A stretch of 64,000 nucleotides of DNA from Rugamonas rubra. Its GTDB lineage: Bacteria; Pseudomonadota; Gammaproteobacteria; Burkholderiales; Burkholderiaceae_D. Of this stretch, positions 49,139 to 60,030 are shown in pieces; the first letter of the stretch is position 1, and each line of letters begins with the position of its first letter. A program made the translations under genes and the position numbers. Below the pieces are notes generated by a model. It was not told where the DNA came from. It saw nothing but the letters and a program-made list of their open reading frames with translations, and searched no databases. The DNA is taken from positions 124,001-188,000 of the forward strand of contig NZ_FOTW01000010.1 of NCBI RefSeq assembly GCF_900114705.1, in the 5' to 3' direction.

Positions 49139-49919
49139 TATTCATTTCTTGGTTGTGCTCAGCGTCAACCGTTAAATCTGGCGCGGGGTCGTGAGTAGGT
49201 GCTTCATCTACAACTAAAGCATCGTGGCCGGTGTCCGGGCTTGCCGTGACGTCGTCGGCCACAAGCTCCTCATTTTCCGTACCAACATGTTGGGCGGCAT
49301 CTTCAGCCGCTCGATCAAAATTCTCCTGCAGGGCCGCCTCCAGCGCTTCCATATCCGGCTTGCTGCCCTGCGTATCGCTGATTTGCTGCAATGGCGGCAG
49401 CTGGGACAGCGAATTCAAACCCAAATCATCCAAAAACTGCTTGGTGGTGCCCAGCAAGGCCGGCCGCCCGACCACGTCGCGATAGCCGATGGCGTCGACC
49501 CAACCACGGTCTTCCAACATCTTGATCGTCTGTGAATTGACGGCGACGCCACGGATCTCCTCGATATCACCACGCGTCACCGGTTGCCGGTAGGCGATGA
49601 TGGCCAGGGTTTCCATGGTCGCGCGCGAATATTTTGGCGGCTTTTCGGGGCTCATGCGGTCGAGATACAACTTCATCTCGGGGCGGCTCTGGAAGCGCCA
49701 GCCGGTCGACAGGCTGACTACTTCGATGCCCTTGCCGGCCCAGTCCAAACGCAACTGCTCCAGCAAGTCCTTGATCGTATCGGCACCCACTCCGGCGCCG
49801 CGCGGCCTGCCCTGGTCATCGAGCTCGACATACAGTTTTTTCAAACTATGTATCGACAAGGGCTCTTGCGCGCACAGCAACGCGGTTTCGAGGACTCTTT
49901 TCGCCTCAACTGTATCCAT
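49125..49919 (-). CDS. scpB: ScpB, segregation and condensation protein B
   Basis: A 264-residue winged-helix kleisin-partner of the SMC condensin complex, for chromosome compaction. Motifs are [100 protein letters not shown] and [20 protein letters not shown]. The acidic C-terminal tail after residue 190 is longer than usual. scpA is not adjacent on the upstream side. Confidence 0.95.
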   Translation of the reverse strand: MDTVEAKRVLETALLCAQEPLSIHSLKKLYVELDDQGRPRGAGVGADTIKDLLEQLRLDWAGKGIEVVSLSTGWRFQSRPEMKLYLDRMSPEKPPKYSRATMETLAIIAYRQPVTRGDIEEIRGVAVNSQTIKMLEDRGWVDAIGYRDVVGRPALLGTTKQFLDDLGLNSLSQLPPLQQISDTQGSKPDMEALEAALQENFDRAAEDAAQHVGTENEELVADDVTASPDTGHDALVVDEAPTHDPAPDLTVDAEHNQEMNNEQS

Positions 49920-50272
49920 AGCAATCTTGTGGTTGCATCAAATGCAAGAAAGAAATCAATCACATTCAGTGAGGCCGTTGACCGACACGCCGTGTCGCCA
50001 GGAAGGAGTACTCGCTGAAGCTGTTTGTCCGACGCCCGGGCCGATGCGCGCCGAGCGGGAGTGTTACAGGTGGAGAGACATGCCACCGACGGCCTGCGAC
50101 ACAGCAGCAGTGACCGTTGATTTCAAAGTGAAACGCGATCCAGGCACGCCGCTTTCGGGCGAAAACGCACGTGCAACTATACAAACGATCAATACCGTTT
50201 CATCCAACAATCCGAATTGTACCTGATAAAAGCGCGAATAGCGCATTTCCACACCAGGATATGTAACACAGC
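49920..50272. other. Spacer between glk and scpB
   Basis: A 353-bp gap. On the plus strand a 48-codon ORF (ATG 50080 to stop 50226, starting MPPTACDTAAVTVDF) follows AGGTGGAG, a good ribosome site, but its codon use is neutral and it runs antisense to the minus-strand genes on both sides. I see no other structure beyond the presumed scpB promoter. Confidence 0.4.
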
Positions 50273-51298
50273 TTACGCCAAGGAAAGCTTTTCGGACAAG
50301 ATTGCGGATACACCAACAAAAGCCGGGTAGTCGGCGGTGATGACGAAGGTGGGCACCTGCGCCAGATACTTGGCGAAGCGGCCCTTCTGCTCGAAGCGGG
50401 CGCGGAAGCCGGAGCGGTCGAAGCGCTGGCCCAGGCGCGGCACGATGCCGCCGCCTATATAGATACCGCCCTGCGCGCCCAGGGTCACGGCGATGTTGCC
50501 GGCGACGGTGCCGAGCATGCAGCAGAAGGCCTCGATCACCTCGTCGCACAGGGTGCACTCGCCGACCAGGGCGCCGCGGGCGATCTCCGGCGCCGACAGG
50601 TTCTCGGCCGGCATGTCGGCGTGGTCGGCCAGGGCGCGGTAGATCAGTTCGATGCCGATGCCCGACATCAGGCGCTCGGCCGAAACGTGGTCGAACTCGC
50701 GCCAGGCGAAGCGCAGGATCGCCACCTCGGTCTCGTTCATCGGCGAGAAGCTGACGTGGCCGCCCTCGCTGAGCAGGGCCGTCCAGCCGCTGCGCGACGG
50801 CACCAGGCCGGACACGCCGAGGCCGGTGCCGGCGCCGATCAGGCCGATGGCGCTGTCGGCCACGGCGGCGCCGCCGCCGACCTGGCGCTTCTGCGCCTGC
50901 GACAACAGCGGCAGCGAGCGGGCCAAGGCGGTGAAGTCGTTGACCACGACCAGGGTGTCGAAGCCGCAGGCCAGGCGCAGCGCCTCGATGGAGAATTCCC
51001 AGTGGTGGTTGGTCATACGCACCAGGTCGCCGGTGACCGGGTTGGCGATGGCGATGGCGCCCAAACGCACGCCGAACACGCCGGCCGCCGTCACGGCCGG
51101 CGAGGCCAGGTAGGCCAGCAGGGCCGCCGCCAGGGTCGGGTAGTCGGCGCAGGCCAGCACCTCGATCAGCTCGATCTTGCCGGGCGCTGTCTCCAGCGCG
51201 AAGCGCGCGTTGGTGCCGCCGATGTCGGCCAACAAACGGGGGCCGTTGGCAAAACCGGAGGTGGGGGCGGACGACGTTGGGAGGGACTGGGCTGTCAT
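50273..51298 (-). CDS. glk: Glucokinase
   Basis: A 341-residue ROK-unrelated, E. coli-type glucokinase (ATP + glucose to glucose-6-phosphate). The phosphate-1 motif is [16 protein letters not shown]. Further motifs are [70 protein letters not shown] and [14 protein letters not shown]. The ATG at 51298 gives a short Ser/Thr/Pro-rich N-terminus of about 20 residues. It stands alone, with spacers on both sides. Confidence 0.93.
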   Translation of the reverse strand: MTAQSLPTSSAPTSGFANGPRLLADIGGTNARFALETAPGKIELIEVLACADYPTLAAALLAYLASPAVTAAGVFGVRLGAIAIANPVTGDLVRMTNHHWEFSIEALRLACGFDTLVVVNDFTALARSLPLLSQAQKRQVGGGAAVADSAIGLIGAGTGLGVSGLVPSRSGWTALLSEGGHVSFSPMNETEVAILRFAWREFDHVSAERLMSGIGIELIYRALADHADMPAENLSAPEIARGALVGECTLCDEVIEAFCCMLGTVAGNIAVTLGAQGGIYIGGGIVPRLGQRFDRSGFRARFEQKGRFAKYLAQVPTFVITADYPAFVGVSAILSEKLSLA

Positions 51299-51667
51299 GA
51301 TCGAGGAATGAGAAAGGATGCTTAAGCTTAAAGTATTCCCCGGCTCAGGCGCAAGGTCTGTTTGTAGTTTTAGTACATCACAAGCCACACTCAGAACAAA
51401 AACTTACAATTTGAAATATTTGCCTCGTAGTATGACTACCGGATGGTGCGCGGCAATAGCCTGCGGCGGCGTGTCCGAAGGCGATGATTTGGCGAGGAAA
51501 AGGCGGCGAATGATTCGCCTGGCGGACCGGCGGCACGGGGGATTCGCGCACGAGGTGGCAGCCCATGGAGCTAGGGGGGGGCATAGACGCCAACGGCGCA
51601 ACCGAGGGTCAGACCCTAGGGTCTGACCCTGGAACTTGGCCCGACGGTGCTCGGCACCGGAAAAAAC
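51299..51667. other. Spacer upstream of glk with a palindromic repeat
   Basis: A 369-bp region with AT-rich promoter-like DNA near 51300-51440 (toward glk), a run of G (51574-51581) and the perfect 26-bp palindrome at 51605-51630. No ORF is supported. Confidence 0.5.
51605..51630. repeat. Perfect 26-bp palindrome
   Basis: AGGGTCAGACCCT immediately followed by its reverse complement AGGGTCTGACCCT, with no spacer. It lies 38 bp beyond the stop of the DedA-rhodanese gene and has no T tract. It resembles dispersed intergenic repeats seen in betaproteobacteria; it could also act as a transcription stop. Confidence 0.8.
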
Positions 51668-52630
51668 CTACTGCGGCATGCCCTGGCCGAGCTCTTCCGC
51701 CGGCGCCGGACGGTCCGCCGCGAAGGCGGTGTTCCACGCCTCCAGGCCGCCGTGCAGGGGCTTGGCGCGGTGGTAGCCGTGGGCCAGCAGTTGCTTGGCC
51801 ACATGGGCGGCCGTCACGTCGTTGGGGCAGCTGCAATAAACGACGATGTGCTGATCCTTGCCGAAGGCGGCCAGCGCCGTCAGCGGATCGCCGCCGTTGA
51901 ACAGCACCGCGCCGGGCACGGACGGTTCGAGCATTTGCGCGGTGGCGCTGCGCGCGTCCACCAGCACCGGCTCCTGGCCCTGCTCCATCAACTGCTTCAA
52001 ATCATGGATGCTGATGCGTTCGATATCGACCGACTGGTGGAAGCGCTTGCGCTCGACATACTTGAACGAGATGAACAACAGCAGCAACACGGCCAACACC
52101 ACCAGCGCGGTGGTGCCCATGGTGCTGAGGATGCCCAGCACCTGGTCGACGCTGGTGTGGAAATAGGCGCCGATGGCGATGCCGGTGCCGCTCCACAGCA
52201 AACCGCCGAGCACGCTGAAGCCGAGGAAGGTGGCGTTGCTGGTGCCCATGGCGCCGGCCAGCGGCGGGGCGATGGTGTTGAAGCCGGGAATGAACTTGGC
52301 GACGATCAGCGCCTTCGGCCCCCAACGCTTGAAATTGTCCTCGGTCTGGCTGACGCAGTAGTCGGGCGACAGCGAGATGCGGCACAGCAGCTTGAGGATG
52401 CGCTTGCCGTAGTGGCGGCCGGCGCCGAACCAGAAGCAATCGCTGATCAGGCAGGCGAGCAGGCTCACCGCCAGCACGGCGGGCCAGCTGAAGTCGCCGT
52501 CGACGCCCAGCGCGCCGGCCACGATCAGGATGGGAAAGGCGGGAATGGGCAGGCCGATCTGTTCGACCAGCACGACGGCGAAGACGATCAGCACGCCATA
52601 TTCTTGCAGCAGGAGTATTAAATTCGACAT
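51668..52630 (-). CDS. DedA-family membrane protein fused to a rhodanese domain
   Basis: A 320-residue fusion. Residues 1-200 are a DedA/VTT protein, a family linked to lipid-carrier or phosphatidylethanolamine flipping and membrane homeostasis. They include VEQIGLPIPAFPILIVAGAL, SDCFWFGAGRHYGKRILKLL and AKFIPGFNTIAPPLAGAMGT, with 4-5 membrane helices ending LVVLAVLLLLFISFKYVERK. Residues about 215-305 are a rhodanese domain with a Cys in the loop IVVYCSCPNDVTAA, so it may be catalytic. The rhodanese part would be cytoplasmic after the last helix. Known as a recurring fusion; its sulfur-transfer partner is unknown. Confidence 0.9.
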   Translation of the reverse strand: MSNLILLLQEYGVLIVFAVVLVEQIGLPIPAFPILIVAGALGVDGDFSWPAVLAVSLLACLISDCFWFGAGRHYGKRILKLLCRISLSPDYCVSQTEDNFKRWGPKALIVAKFIPGFNTIAPPLAGAMGTSNATFLGFSVLGGLLWSGTGIAIGAYFHTSVDQVLGILSTMGTTALVVLAVLLLLFISFKYVERKRFHQSVDIERISIHDLKQLMEQGQEPVLVDARSATAQMLEPSVPGAVLFNGGDPLTALAAFGKDQHIVVYCSCPNDVTAAHVAKQLLAHGYHRAKPLHGGLEAWNTAFAADRPAPAEELGQGMPQ

Positions 52631-52698
52631 TCGTCTATCTTATCTCAAAAACCGCATGGCGACGGCCGGAACGGCCCGCCGCCAGCGCCGCGCGACAC

Positions 52699-54426
<1,728 letters not shown>

Positions 54427-54427
54427 G

Positions 54428-55465
54428 CTATGTCACTTTCGGATCGAGGGCGTCGCGCAGGGCGTCGGTCAACAGCGAGAAAGCCGTCACCAGCACGGCC
54501 ATGGCCAGCGCGGCGGCGCTGAGCTGCCACCACTTGCCCAGGATCAGCTCGTTCTGCGCCTCGTTCAGCATGCTGCCCCAGGACACCACGCCGACCGGCA
54601 CGCCGAAGCCGAGGAAGCTGAGGATCACCTCGGCCTTGATGAAGCCCACCACCAGGATCGACAGTTGCACCAGCGCGACGTGGCTGACATTGGGCAGGAT
54701 GTGCGAAAACATGCGGCGCCAGTGCGAGGCGCCGATGGCGTCGGCCGCCATCACGTACTCGCGCCCCTTGTGCTTGATGTACTCGGCGCGGATCAGCCGA
54801 TAGGGGCCGGTCCAGCCGGTCAGGCCGAGGATCAGCACGATGGTCAGCACGCCCTTCTGCTGCAGCACGGCGGCCACCGTCAAAATCATCAAGATCGAGG
54901 GGATGGCGGTGAAGACGCTGTAGAACCAGTTGAAAAAATCATCGACCAGGCCGCCGTAATAGCCGGAGAAGGCGCCGAACAAGGTGCCCAGGCCGACCGC
55001 CAGCAGCGCCGCCACCAGGCCGACGACGATCGAGGTCTCGCCGCCCTTGATGGTTTTCTTGACCACGTCGTGGCCCCATTTGTCCGCGCCTAAGGGCAAG
55101 GTTTGCCGCAGCGCCAAGGCGGCGCCGGCGGTGCCAGCGGCGCCGGCGCCGGCGCGCAGCTGGCGCAGCTCCTCGGCCAAGGGGTCGAACTCGTTGGCCG
55201 GGCGCGGCGCGCCGGCGGCGGCGGTGGCCGCCAACTCGGCCGGCGCGGCGCCGACGAAGCTCGGCGGGGCGTAGCTGACGGCCACCTCGTCCTCCCAGTC
55301 GGCGACGAGCAGGCCGCCGGCCGACAGCAGCAGCATCAGCAGGAAGGCGGCGACGACGGCCAGCGCCGGCATCGCCACGCGGTCGGCGCGCAGGCGGCGC
55401 CAGGCCAGCGCCCACAGGCCGGGAGAGTGTTGCGTGTTGCTCGAATCCATAGTCCGCGTTCCCAT
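54428..55465 (-). CDS. yejE: Peptide ABC transporter permease (YejE-like)
   Basis: A 345-residue inner-membrane permease. It has an N-terminal helix (MPALAVVAAFLLMLLLSAGG) and a periplasmic loop with an Ala/Gly-rich insertion. The BPD_transp_1 domain carries KGGETSIVVGLVAALLAVGL, GWTGPYRLIRAEYIKHKGRE (EAA loop: EYVMAADAIGASHWRRMFSH) and a C-terminal ending in DALRDALDPKVT. The start at 55465 shares a base with the yejB stop (TGATG). Confidence 0.88.
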   Translation of the reverse strand: MGTRTMDSSNTQHSPGLWALAWRRLRADRVAMPALAVVAAFLLMLLLSAGGLLVADWEDEVAVSYAPPSFVGAAPAELAATAAAGAPRPANEFDPLAEELRQLRAGAGAAGTAGAALALRQTLPLGADKWGHDVVKKTIKGGETSIVVGLVAALLAVGLGTLFGAFSGYYGGLVDDFFNWFYSVFTAIPSILMILTVAAVLQQKGVLTIVLILGLTGWTGPYRLIRAEYIKHKGREYVMAADAIGASHWRRMFSHILPNVSHVALVQLSILVVGFIKAEVILSFLGFGVPVGVVSWGSMLNEAQNELILGKWWQLSAAALAMAVLVTAFSLLTDALRDALDPKVT

Positions 55466-56403
55466 CACTTCAGTTGCACCCGCGGATCGACGGCCTGGTA
55501 CAGCAGGTCGGTCAGCAAATTGAACAGCATCGTGGCGACGGCCACGTAGACGGTGATGGCCTTGATGACCGGAAAATCGCTGCGCTCGACGGCCAGGATC
55601 ACCTCGCGCCCGATGCCGGGGATGCCGAAGAAGCGCTCGAGCAAAAAGGCGCCGATCAGCAGCGCCGGCAGATTGGCCATGACATGGGTGATGATGGGGA
55701 TGGCGGCGTTGCGCAGCACGTGCAACCACATCACGCGGGCCTCGCCCAGACCCTTGGCGCGCGCGGTGCGCACATAGTCCTGGTTGACCTCGTCGAGCAC
55801 GAAGCTGCGGTACAGCCGCAGGGTCGGCGCGATCGACACGGCCAGGCCGATCAGGATCGGCAGGCTGGCGTAGCGCAGCAGGTTCTCCCAGAAGCCGTCG
55901 CCCCAGCCCTGCACCGGGAACAGGCCCAGCTTGAAGGCCAGGCCGTACTGGAACACGATGATGTAGACCAGGATGCTGATCGACATGCCGACGGTGCAGG
56001 CGACCATCACCGCGCGGTCGGTCAGCGAGCCGCGCACGAAGGCGATGGCCAGCGCCAGCGCGACGCCCAGCACCGTCTCGAGCACGGTGAGCGGCAGCAG
56101 CACCGTCAGCGACGGCCCCAGCCGGCTGCCGATGATGTGCGCCACGCTCTCGCCGGTGGCCCAGCTTTGGCCGAAATCGAAGGTGGCGATCTGCTGCACG
56201 AAGATCCACAGCTGCACGTGGTAGGGCTGGTCGACGCCGAGCTGGCGGCGGATGTTGGCGATGCTTTCGGCGTTGGCCATCTTGCCGGCCAGGATGTAGG
56301 CCGGGTCGCCGCCCACCCAGTTGAACAAGATGAACACCAGCAAGACCACGCCCAGCATGGTCGGCAGCATCTGCCACAGCCGGCGCACGATATAAGCAAA
56401 CAT
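55465..56403 (-). CDS. yejB: Peptide ABC transporter permease (YejB-like)
   Basis: A 312-residue permease with the DppB-type N-terminus (MFAYIVRRLWQMLPTMLGVV) and the EAA loop (DYVRTARAKGLGEARVMWLH). It has six membrane helices and the terminal LLTDLLYQAVDPRVQLK. It is the first gene of yejB-yejE-yejF. A periplasmic binding protein (yejA) would normally precede it but the upstream DNA holds none, so the importer must use an unlinked binding protein. Confidence 0.88.
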   Translation of the reverse strand: MFAYIVRRLWQMLPTMLGVVLLVFILFNWVGGDPAYILAGKMANAESIANIRRQLGVDQPYHVQLWIFVQQIATFDFGQSWATGESVAHIIGSRLGPSLTVLLPLTVLETVLGVALALAIAFVRGSLTDRAVMVACTVGMSISILVYIIVFQYGLAFKLGLFPVQGWGDGFWENLLRYASLPILIGLAVSIAPTLRLYRSFVLDEVNQDYVRTARAKGLGEARVMWLHVLRNAAIPIITHVMANLPALLIGAFLLERFFGIPGIGREVILAVERSDFPVIKAITVYVAVATMLFNLLTDLLYQAVDPRVQLK

Positions 56404-56789
56404 GAACCATCCCCATTCTTTATTAGCGGCGCTTATGTTGCCGCCGCCGAAAGGGCGTAACGATAACGCAAAAACCCGGCCCGCTTAACAATTTCCTCAT
56501 GGCGTACGCCAAGTCCGGCGGCGCGCCGGCCGCGCCGCGCGCCCTACCTTATCCGAGTTCATTGCCATGTACCAACGGTTTCGTGCGCGGCGCGGTGCTC
56601 CGTTGTATTTAAACAAATAGCAAGCTTACGCAATTGACAGCGACGGCGCGGCGATGGTTCCATCAGTGCATTGAAAGAGGTTCGACTTCTTTCAACCGCA
56701 GTCTTACACCACGCATGCCGGCTGATCGGGTGTCGTTGGGAAAGCTTATAAGAAGAATCACGCAACTTTACTTTTTGGGAGTTTGGGCA
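56404..56789. other. Divergent promoter region yejB / TonB receptor
   Basis: A 386-bp spacer without a supported ORF. It contains the dyad TTGAAAGA-N9-TCTTTCAA (56671-56695) about 95 bp before the receptor start, a plausible operator for a dimeric regulator, and AT-rich promoter DNA on both sides. Confidence 0.5.
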
Positions 56790-59510
56790 ATGATGAAAGA
56801 AACAGTCTTAAGCCGTTCCATCCGCACCATCTGCGCCGGCGGCCTGGCCGCCGCCAGCCTCGGCCTGCTGGCCGCGCCGGCCGTGGCGCAGGACGCCGCC
56901 GAGGGCAAGATGCAACGCATCGAGGTGACCGGCTCGTCGATCAAGCGGCTGGTGTCGGAGACGGCCAACCCGTTGTCGGTGATCAAGGCCGAGGAGTTCA
57001 TCAAGCAGGGCCTGACCACCGCCGCCGAGGTGCTCGACCGCATCCCCTCGAACGGCTCGAGCATGGGCGCCGGCAACGCCGTCGGCGGCAACTCCAGCGG
57101 TCTGCCCACCGGCGGCCAAGCCTCGGCCGACCTGCGCGGCCTGGGCGGCGACAAGACCCTGGTGCTGCTCAACGGCCGCCGCCTGGCCAACCACCCCTAC
57201 GACGGCGCCAGCGTCGACCTGAACATTATCCCCATCACCGCGCTCGACCGCGTCGAGGTGCTGCGCGACGGCGCCTCGGCCATCTACGGCACCGACGCCA
57301 TCGGCGGCGTGATCAACTTCATCACCAAGCGCTCGCTCAACACCACCACCATCACCGGCGAGGTGGTGCGGCCGAGCAAGGACGGCGGCGGCGAGAAGCG
57401 GGTCAACCTGTCTAGCGGCATCGGCAACCTCGACAAGGACGGCTGGAACCTGTTCGGCGTGGCCGACTACCACAAGCAGACCGTGCTGACCTCGCAGCAG
57501 CGCGAGTTCTCCAAGACCGGCGTGATCCCCGCGCACGGCGTGTTCCTCACCAGCGGCACCACCTTCCCCGGCAACTACCGCGACCCGGGCATTCCCGGCC
57601 TGACCAAGGATGCCCCGCCCATCATCCCGGTGAAGGTCGGCAATCCGGGCTTCGCCAGCGGCTGCAACCCACCGTTCTCGGTGCCGTCGACCACGAACAG
57701 CACCTGCCGCCAGGACTACACCCGCCTGATCGACGATCTGCCTGAGCAGGAAACCACCGCCTTCTTCGGCAAGGGCACCTTCAAGCTGGGCGAGAACCAC
57801 ACCGGCTCGGTCGAGTTCCTACACGCCGAGAACAAGGTGATGTCGCGCACCGCGCCGCCGCCGCAGACCGACCTGATCTTGCCGAAGACCAGCAAATACT
57901 ACCCGGGCAACTCGGGCGGCGTGCCGGCCCAGACCGGCCTGTCCGGCAACGACCTGACGGTCAACTGGCGCCCCACCGAGGCCGGCCAGCGCCGCATCAA
58001 CTCCAAGGGCGAGGCCGACCGCCTGGTCGGCTCGCTCGAGGGCGAACTGGCCGGCTGGGACTACAAGACCGGCCTGAGCTACTCGGTCAGCAAGTCGTCG
58101 GAGGACTTCACCGGCGGCTACGTCAAGGACGACGCCTTCGCCGCCGGCGTGCGCAACGGCATCCTCAACCCCTTCGGCCTGCAGGACAGCGCCGGCAAGG
58201 CCTATCTGGACTCGACCGCGCTGCGCGGCCAGGTGCAGAGCGCCAAGGACACCACCACCGGCTTCGACCTGAAGGCCAGCCGCGAGTTGATGGACCTGCC
58301 GGGCGGCAAGCTGGCGGTCGCCTTCGGCACCGAGCTGCGCCACCAGAAGGCCGACTTCAACGTCAACCGCGAGATCGCCGGCCAGGCGACCAGCTCCGGC
58401 CTGTCCGGTTCGCTGTCGAAGTCCGGCTCGCGCAACATCAAGGCATTGTTCGGCGAGGTCAACCTGCCGCTGATCAAAGACCTGGAGGTCAGCTTCGCCG
58501 CCCGCTTCGACGACTATAGCGACGTCGGCAGCACCACCAACCCGAAACTGGGCGTGCGCTACCAGCCGAGCAAGGAAGTGGTCCTGCGTGGCTCGGCCAG
58601 CACCGGCTTCCGCGCGCCGACACTGTTCGAAAAGAACGCGCCGCCGTCGAAGAACGACACCAGCAACGAGTATAACGACCCCATCCTCTGCCCTGGCGGC
58701 AAGGTCGTTCTGCCGCTCGGCAGCGAACTGCGGGACTGCAACCTGCAACAGTTCAAGCTACAAGGTGGCAATCCCAACTTGAGTCCGGAGAAATCGAAAA
58801 CATTCTCCTTCGGCACGGTGCTTGAGCCGATCAAAGAGGTGACGCTGACAGTCGACTACTGGAACATCCACCTGAAGGACAAGATCGGCGCCCTGCCCGA
58901 GACGACCATCTACGACCCGGCCAACTTTCAGAAGTACAAGGACCTGTTCCTGCGCAACCCCGACGGCACGCCCTTCGCCATCAAGGACCTCAACGAGAAC
59001 CTGGGCGAAGTCAAAACCGACGGCGTCGACCTGAGCCTGACGCTGCGCCTGCCGCGTTCGGAGTACGGCGGCTTCACCTTCACGCTGGACGGCACCTACG
59101 TCCACAAGTACGACTACCAGAACGAGCGCAACGGCGAGTTCAAGCACAACGTCGGCAACTACGGCGACGACCGTCCGGTGTTCCGCTGGAAGCACAACGC
59201 CGCGCTGAACTGGCGCCTGGGCGACTGGAGCGCCACCCTGGCCCAGTCCTACAAATCGTCCTACACCGACCAGAACACGGGCCTCGACGACGACAAGTTC
59301 AAGCAGGACGTCTCCTCCTACAGCCTGTGGAACCTGTCGGGCAGCTACGCCGGCGTCAAGGGCCTGGTGCTGACGGCCGGCGTCAAGAACCTGCTCGACA
59401 AGGAACCGCCGTTCTCCAACCAGGGCACGCTGTTCCAGAAGGGCTACGATCCGCGCTTCACCGACGCGGTCGGCCGCGCCCTCTACCTGCGCGGCAGCTA
59501 TAGCTTCTAA
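56790..59510 (+). CDS. TonB-dependent receptor (first of a tandem pair)
   Basis: A 906-residue outer-membrane receptor. It has a signal peptide (TICAGGLAAASLGLLAAPAV AQ) and a TonB-box-like MQRIEVTGSSIKR. The plug domain has ADLRGLGGDKTLVLLNGRRL, VDLNIIPITALDRVEVLRDG and ASAIYGTDAIGGVINFITKR. A large barrel ends in VGRALYLRGSYSF with a terminal Phe. The 'GSSIKR' group in Oxalobacteraceae and Xanthomonadales is usually linked to uptake of plant or carbohydrate-derived compounds, not iron. The substrate cannot be told from sequence. ATG 56790 follows GGGAG. It shares its first 20 residues almost exactly with the next receptor. Confidence 0.88.
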   Translation: MMKETVLSRSIRTICAGGLAAASLGLLAAPAVAQDAAEGKMQRIEVTGSSIKRLVSETANPLSVIKAEEFIKQGLTTAAEVLDRIPSNGSSMGAGNAVGGNSSGLPTGGQASADLRGLGGDKTLVLLNGRRLANHPYDGASVDLNIIPITALDRVEVLRDGASAIYGTDAIGGVINFITKRSLNTTTITGEVVRPSKDGGGEKRVNLSSGIGNLDKDGWNLFGVADYHKQTVLTSQQREFSKTGVIPAHGVFLTSGTTFPGNYRDPGIPGLTKDAPPIIPVKVGNPGFASGCNPPFSVPSTTNSTCRQDYTRLIDDLPEQETTAFFGKGTFKLGENHTGSVEFLHAENKVMSRTAPPPQTDLILPKTSKYYPGNSGGVPAQTGLSGNDLTVNWRPTEAGQRRINSKGEADRLVGSLEGELAGWDYKTGLSYSVSKSSEDFTGGYVKDDAFAAGVRNGILNPFGLQDSAGKAYLDSTALRGQVQSAKDTTTGFDLKASRELMDLPGGKLAVAFGTELRHQKADFNVNREIAGQATSSGLSGSLSKSGSRNIKALFGEVNLPLIKDLEVSFAARFDDYSDVGSTTNPKLGVRYQPSKEVVLRGSASTGFRAPTLFEKNAPPSKNDTSNEYNDPILCPGGKVVLPLGSELRDCNLQQFKLQGGNPNLSPEKSKTFSFGTVLEPIKEVTLTVDYWNIHLKDKIGALPETTIYDPANFQKYKDLFLRNPDGTPFAIKDLNENLGEVKTDGVDLSLTLRLPRSEYGGFTFTLDGTYVHKYDYQNERNGEFKHNVGNYGDDRPVFRWKHNAALNWRLGDWSATLAQSYKSSYTDQNTGLDDDKFKQDVSSYSLWNLSGSYAGVKGLVLTAGVKNLLDKEPPFSNQGTLFQKGYDPRFTDAVGRALYLRGSYSF

Positions 59511-60030
59511 GCGGCGCGCCTGAGGCGCCCGCCGGACAACATCCAACACCCCGCCGGCGGCCCGCCGGCGGGGTGTTTTTTTTGGCCGCAGGGGGGCGCC
59601 AGTTATTTTGTCAACCTTGCCCATGAGTCAACAAATCGGCGACTTTGTCGCAAAAAAGTCACGCCAAGGACCAATTAAAAACCACCGGTTTGCAAGTCGC
59701 GTGCTGCACCGAGATGGCCGCCGCGCGGCCGGCCGGCCAGCATTTTTCATGTCGGAACTGCAGTTTTTCCGTAAAAAAGCCTGAGCTTTAGCACAACGCA
59801 CCAAATTAGAGCGATTTTCCGCCCCCCTTTGGCCCCCTTCCCGACCATGCAAAATACGGCTTTCTGTGCAATGCGGAAAATTTTGCTGATTGACACCCCC
59901 GGTTTCAAAGTGATTTGATGGGCCCTTGAGAAAACCACCGTGTTTTTTTCAAGGGGCAGCCGCTTCGGCGCCCCTCATAAAACTATAAATGCCACCTGTC
60001 AATTCTTGTGTCAAATTGGGAGCTTAAAAA
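59511..60030. other. Spacer between the two TonB receptors
   Basis: 520 bp. It begins with a strong terminator (stem 59546-59560 / 59561-59575, then nine Ts to 59583). The remainder is unusually AT-rich for this genome and has no supported ORF. A hairpin CCCTTGA (59923-59929) / TCAAGGG (59949-59955) with an A/T extension lies about 80 bp before the second receptor start and may be part of its leader. Confidence 0.6.
59546..59583 (+). terminator. Intrinsic terminator after the first TonB receptor
   Basis: ACACCCCGCCGGCGG pairs with CCGCCGGCGGGGTGT and is followed by a run of nine Ts. A classic rho-independent terminator 36 bp after the stop. Confidence 0.9.

Noticed and set aside
50080..50226. 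A 48-codon plus-strand ORF with AGGTGGAG upstream
   Set aside because: Good ribosome site but no promoter, no motif and no conserved context; kept only as a note in the spacer entry.
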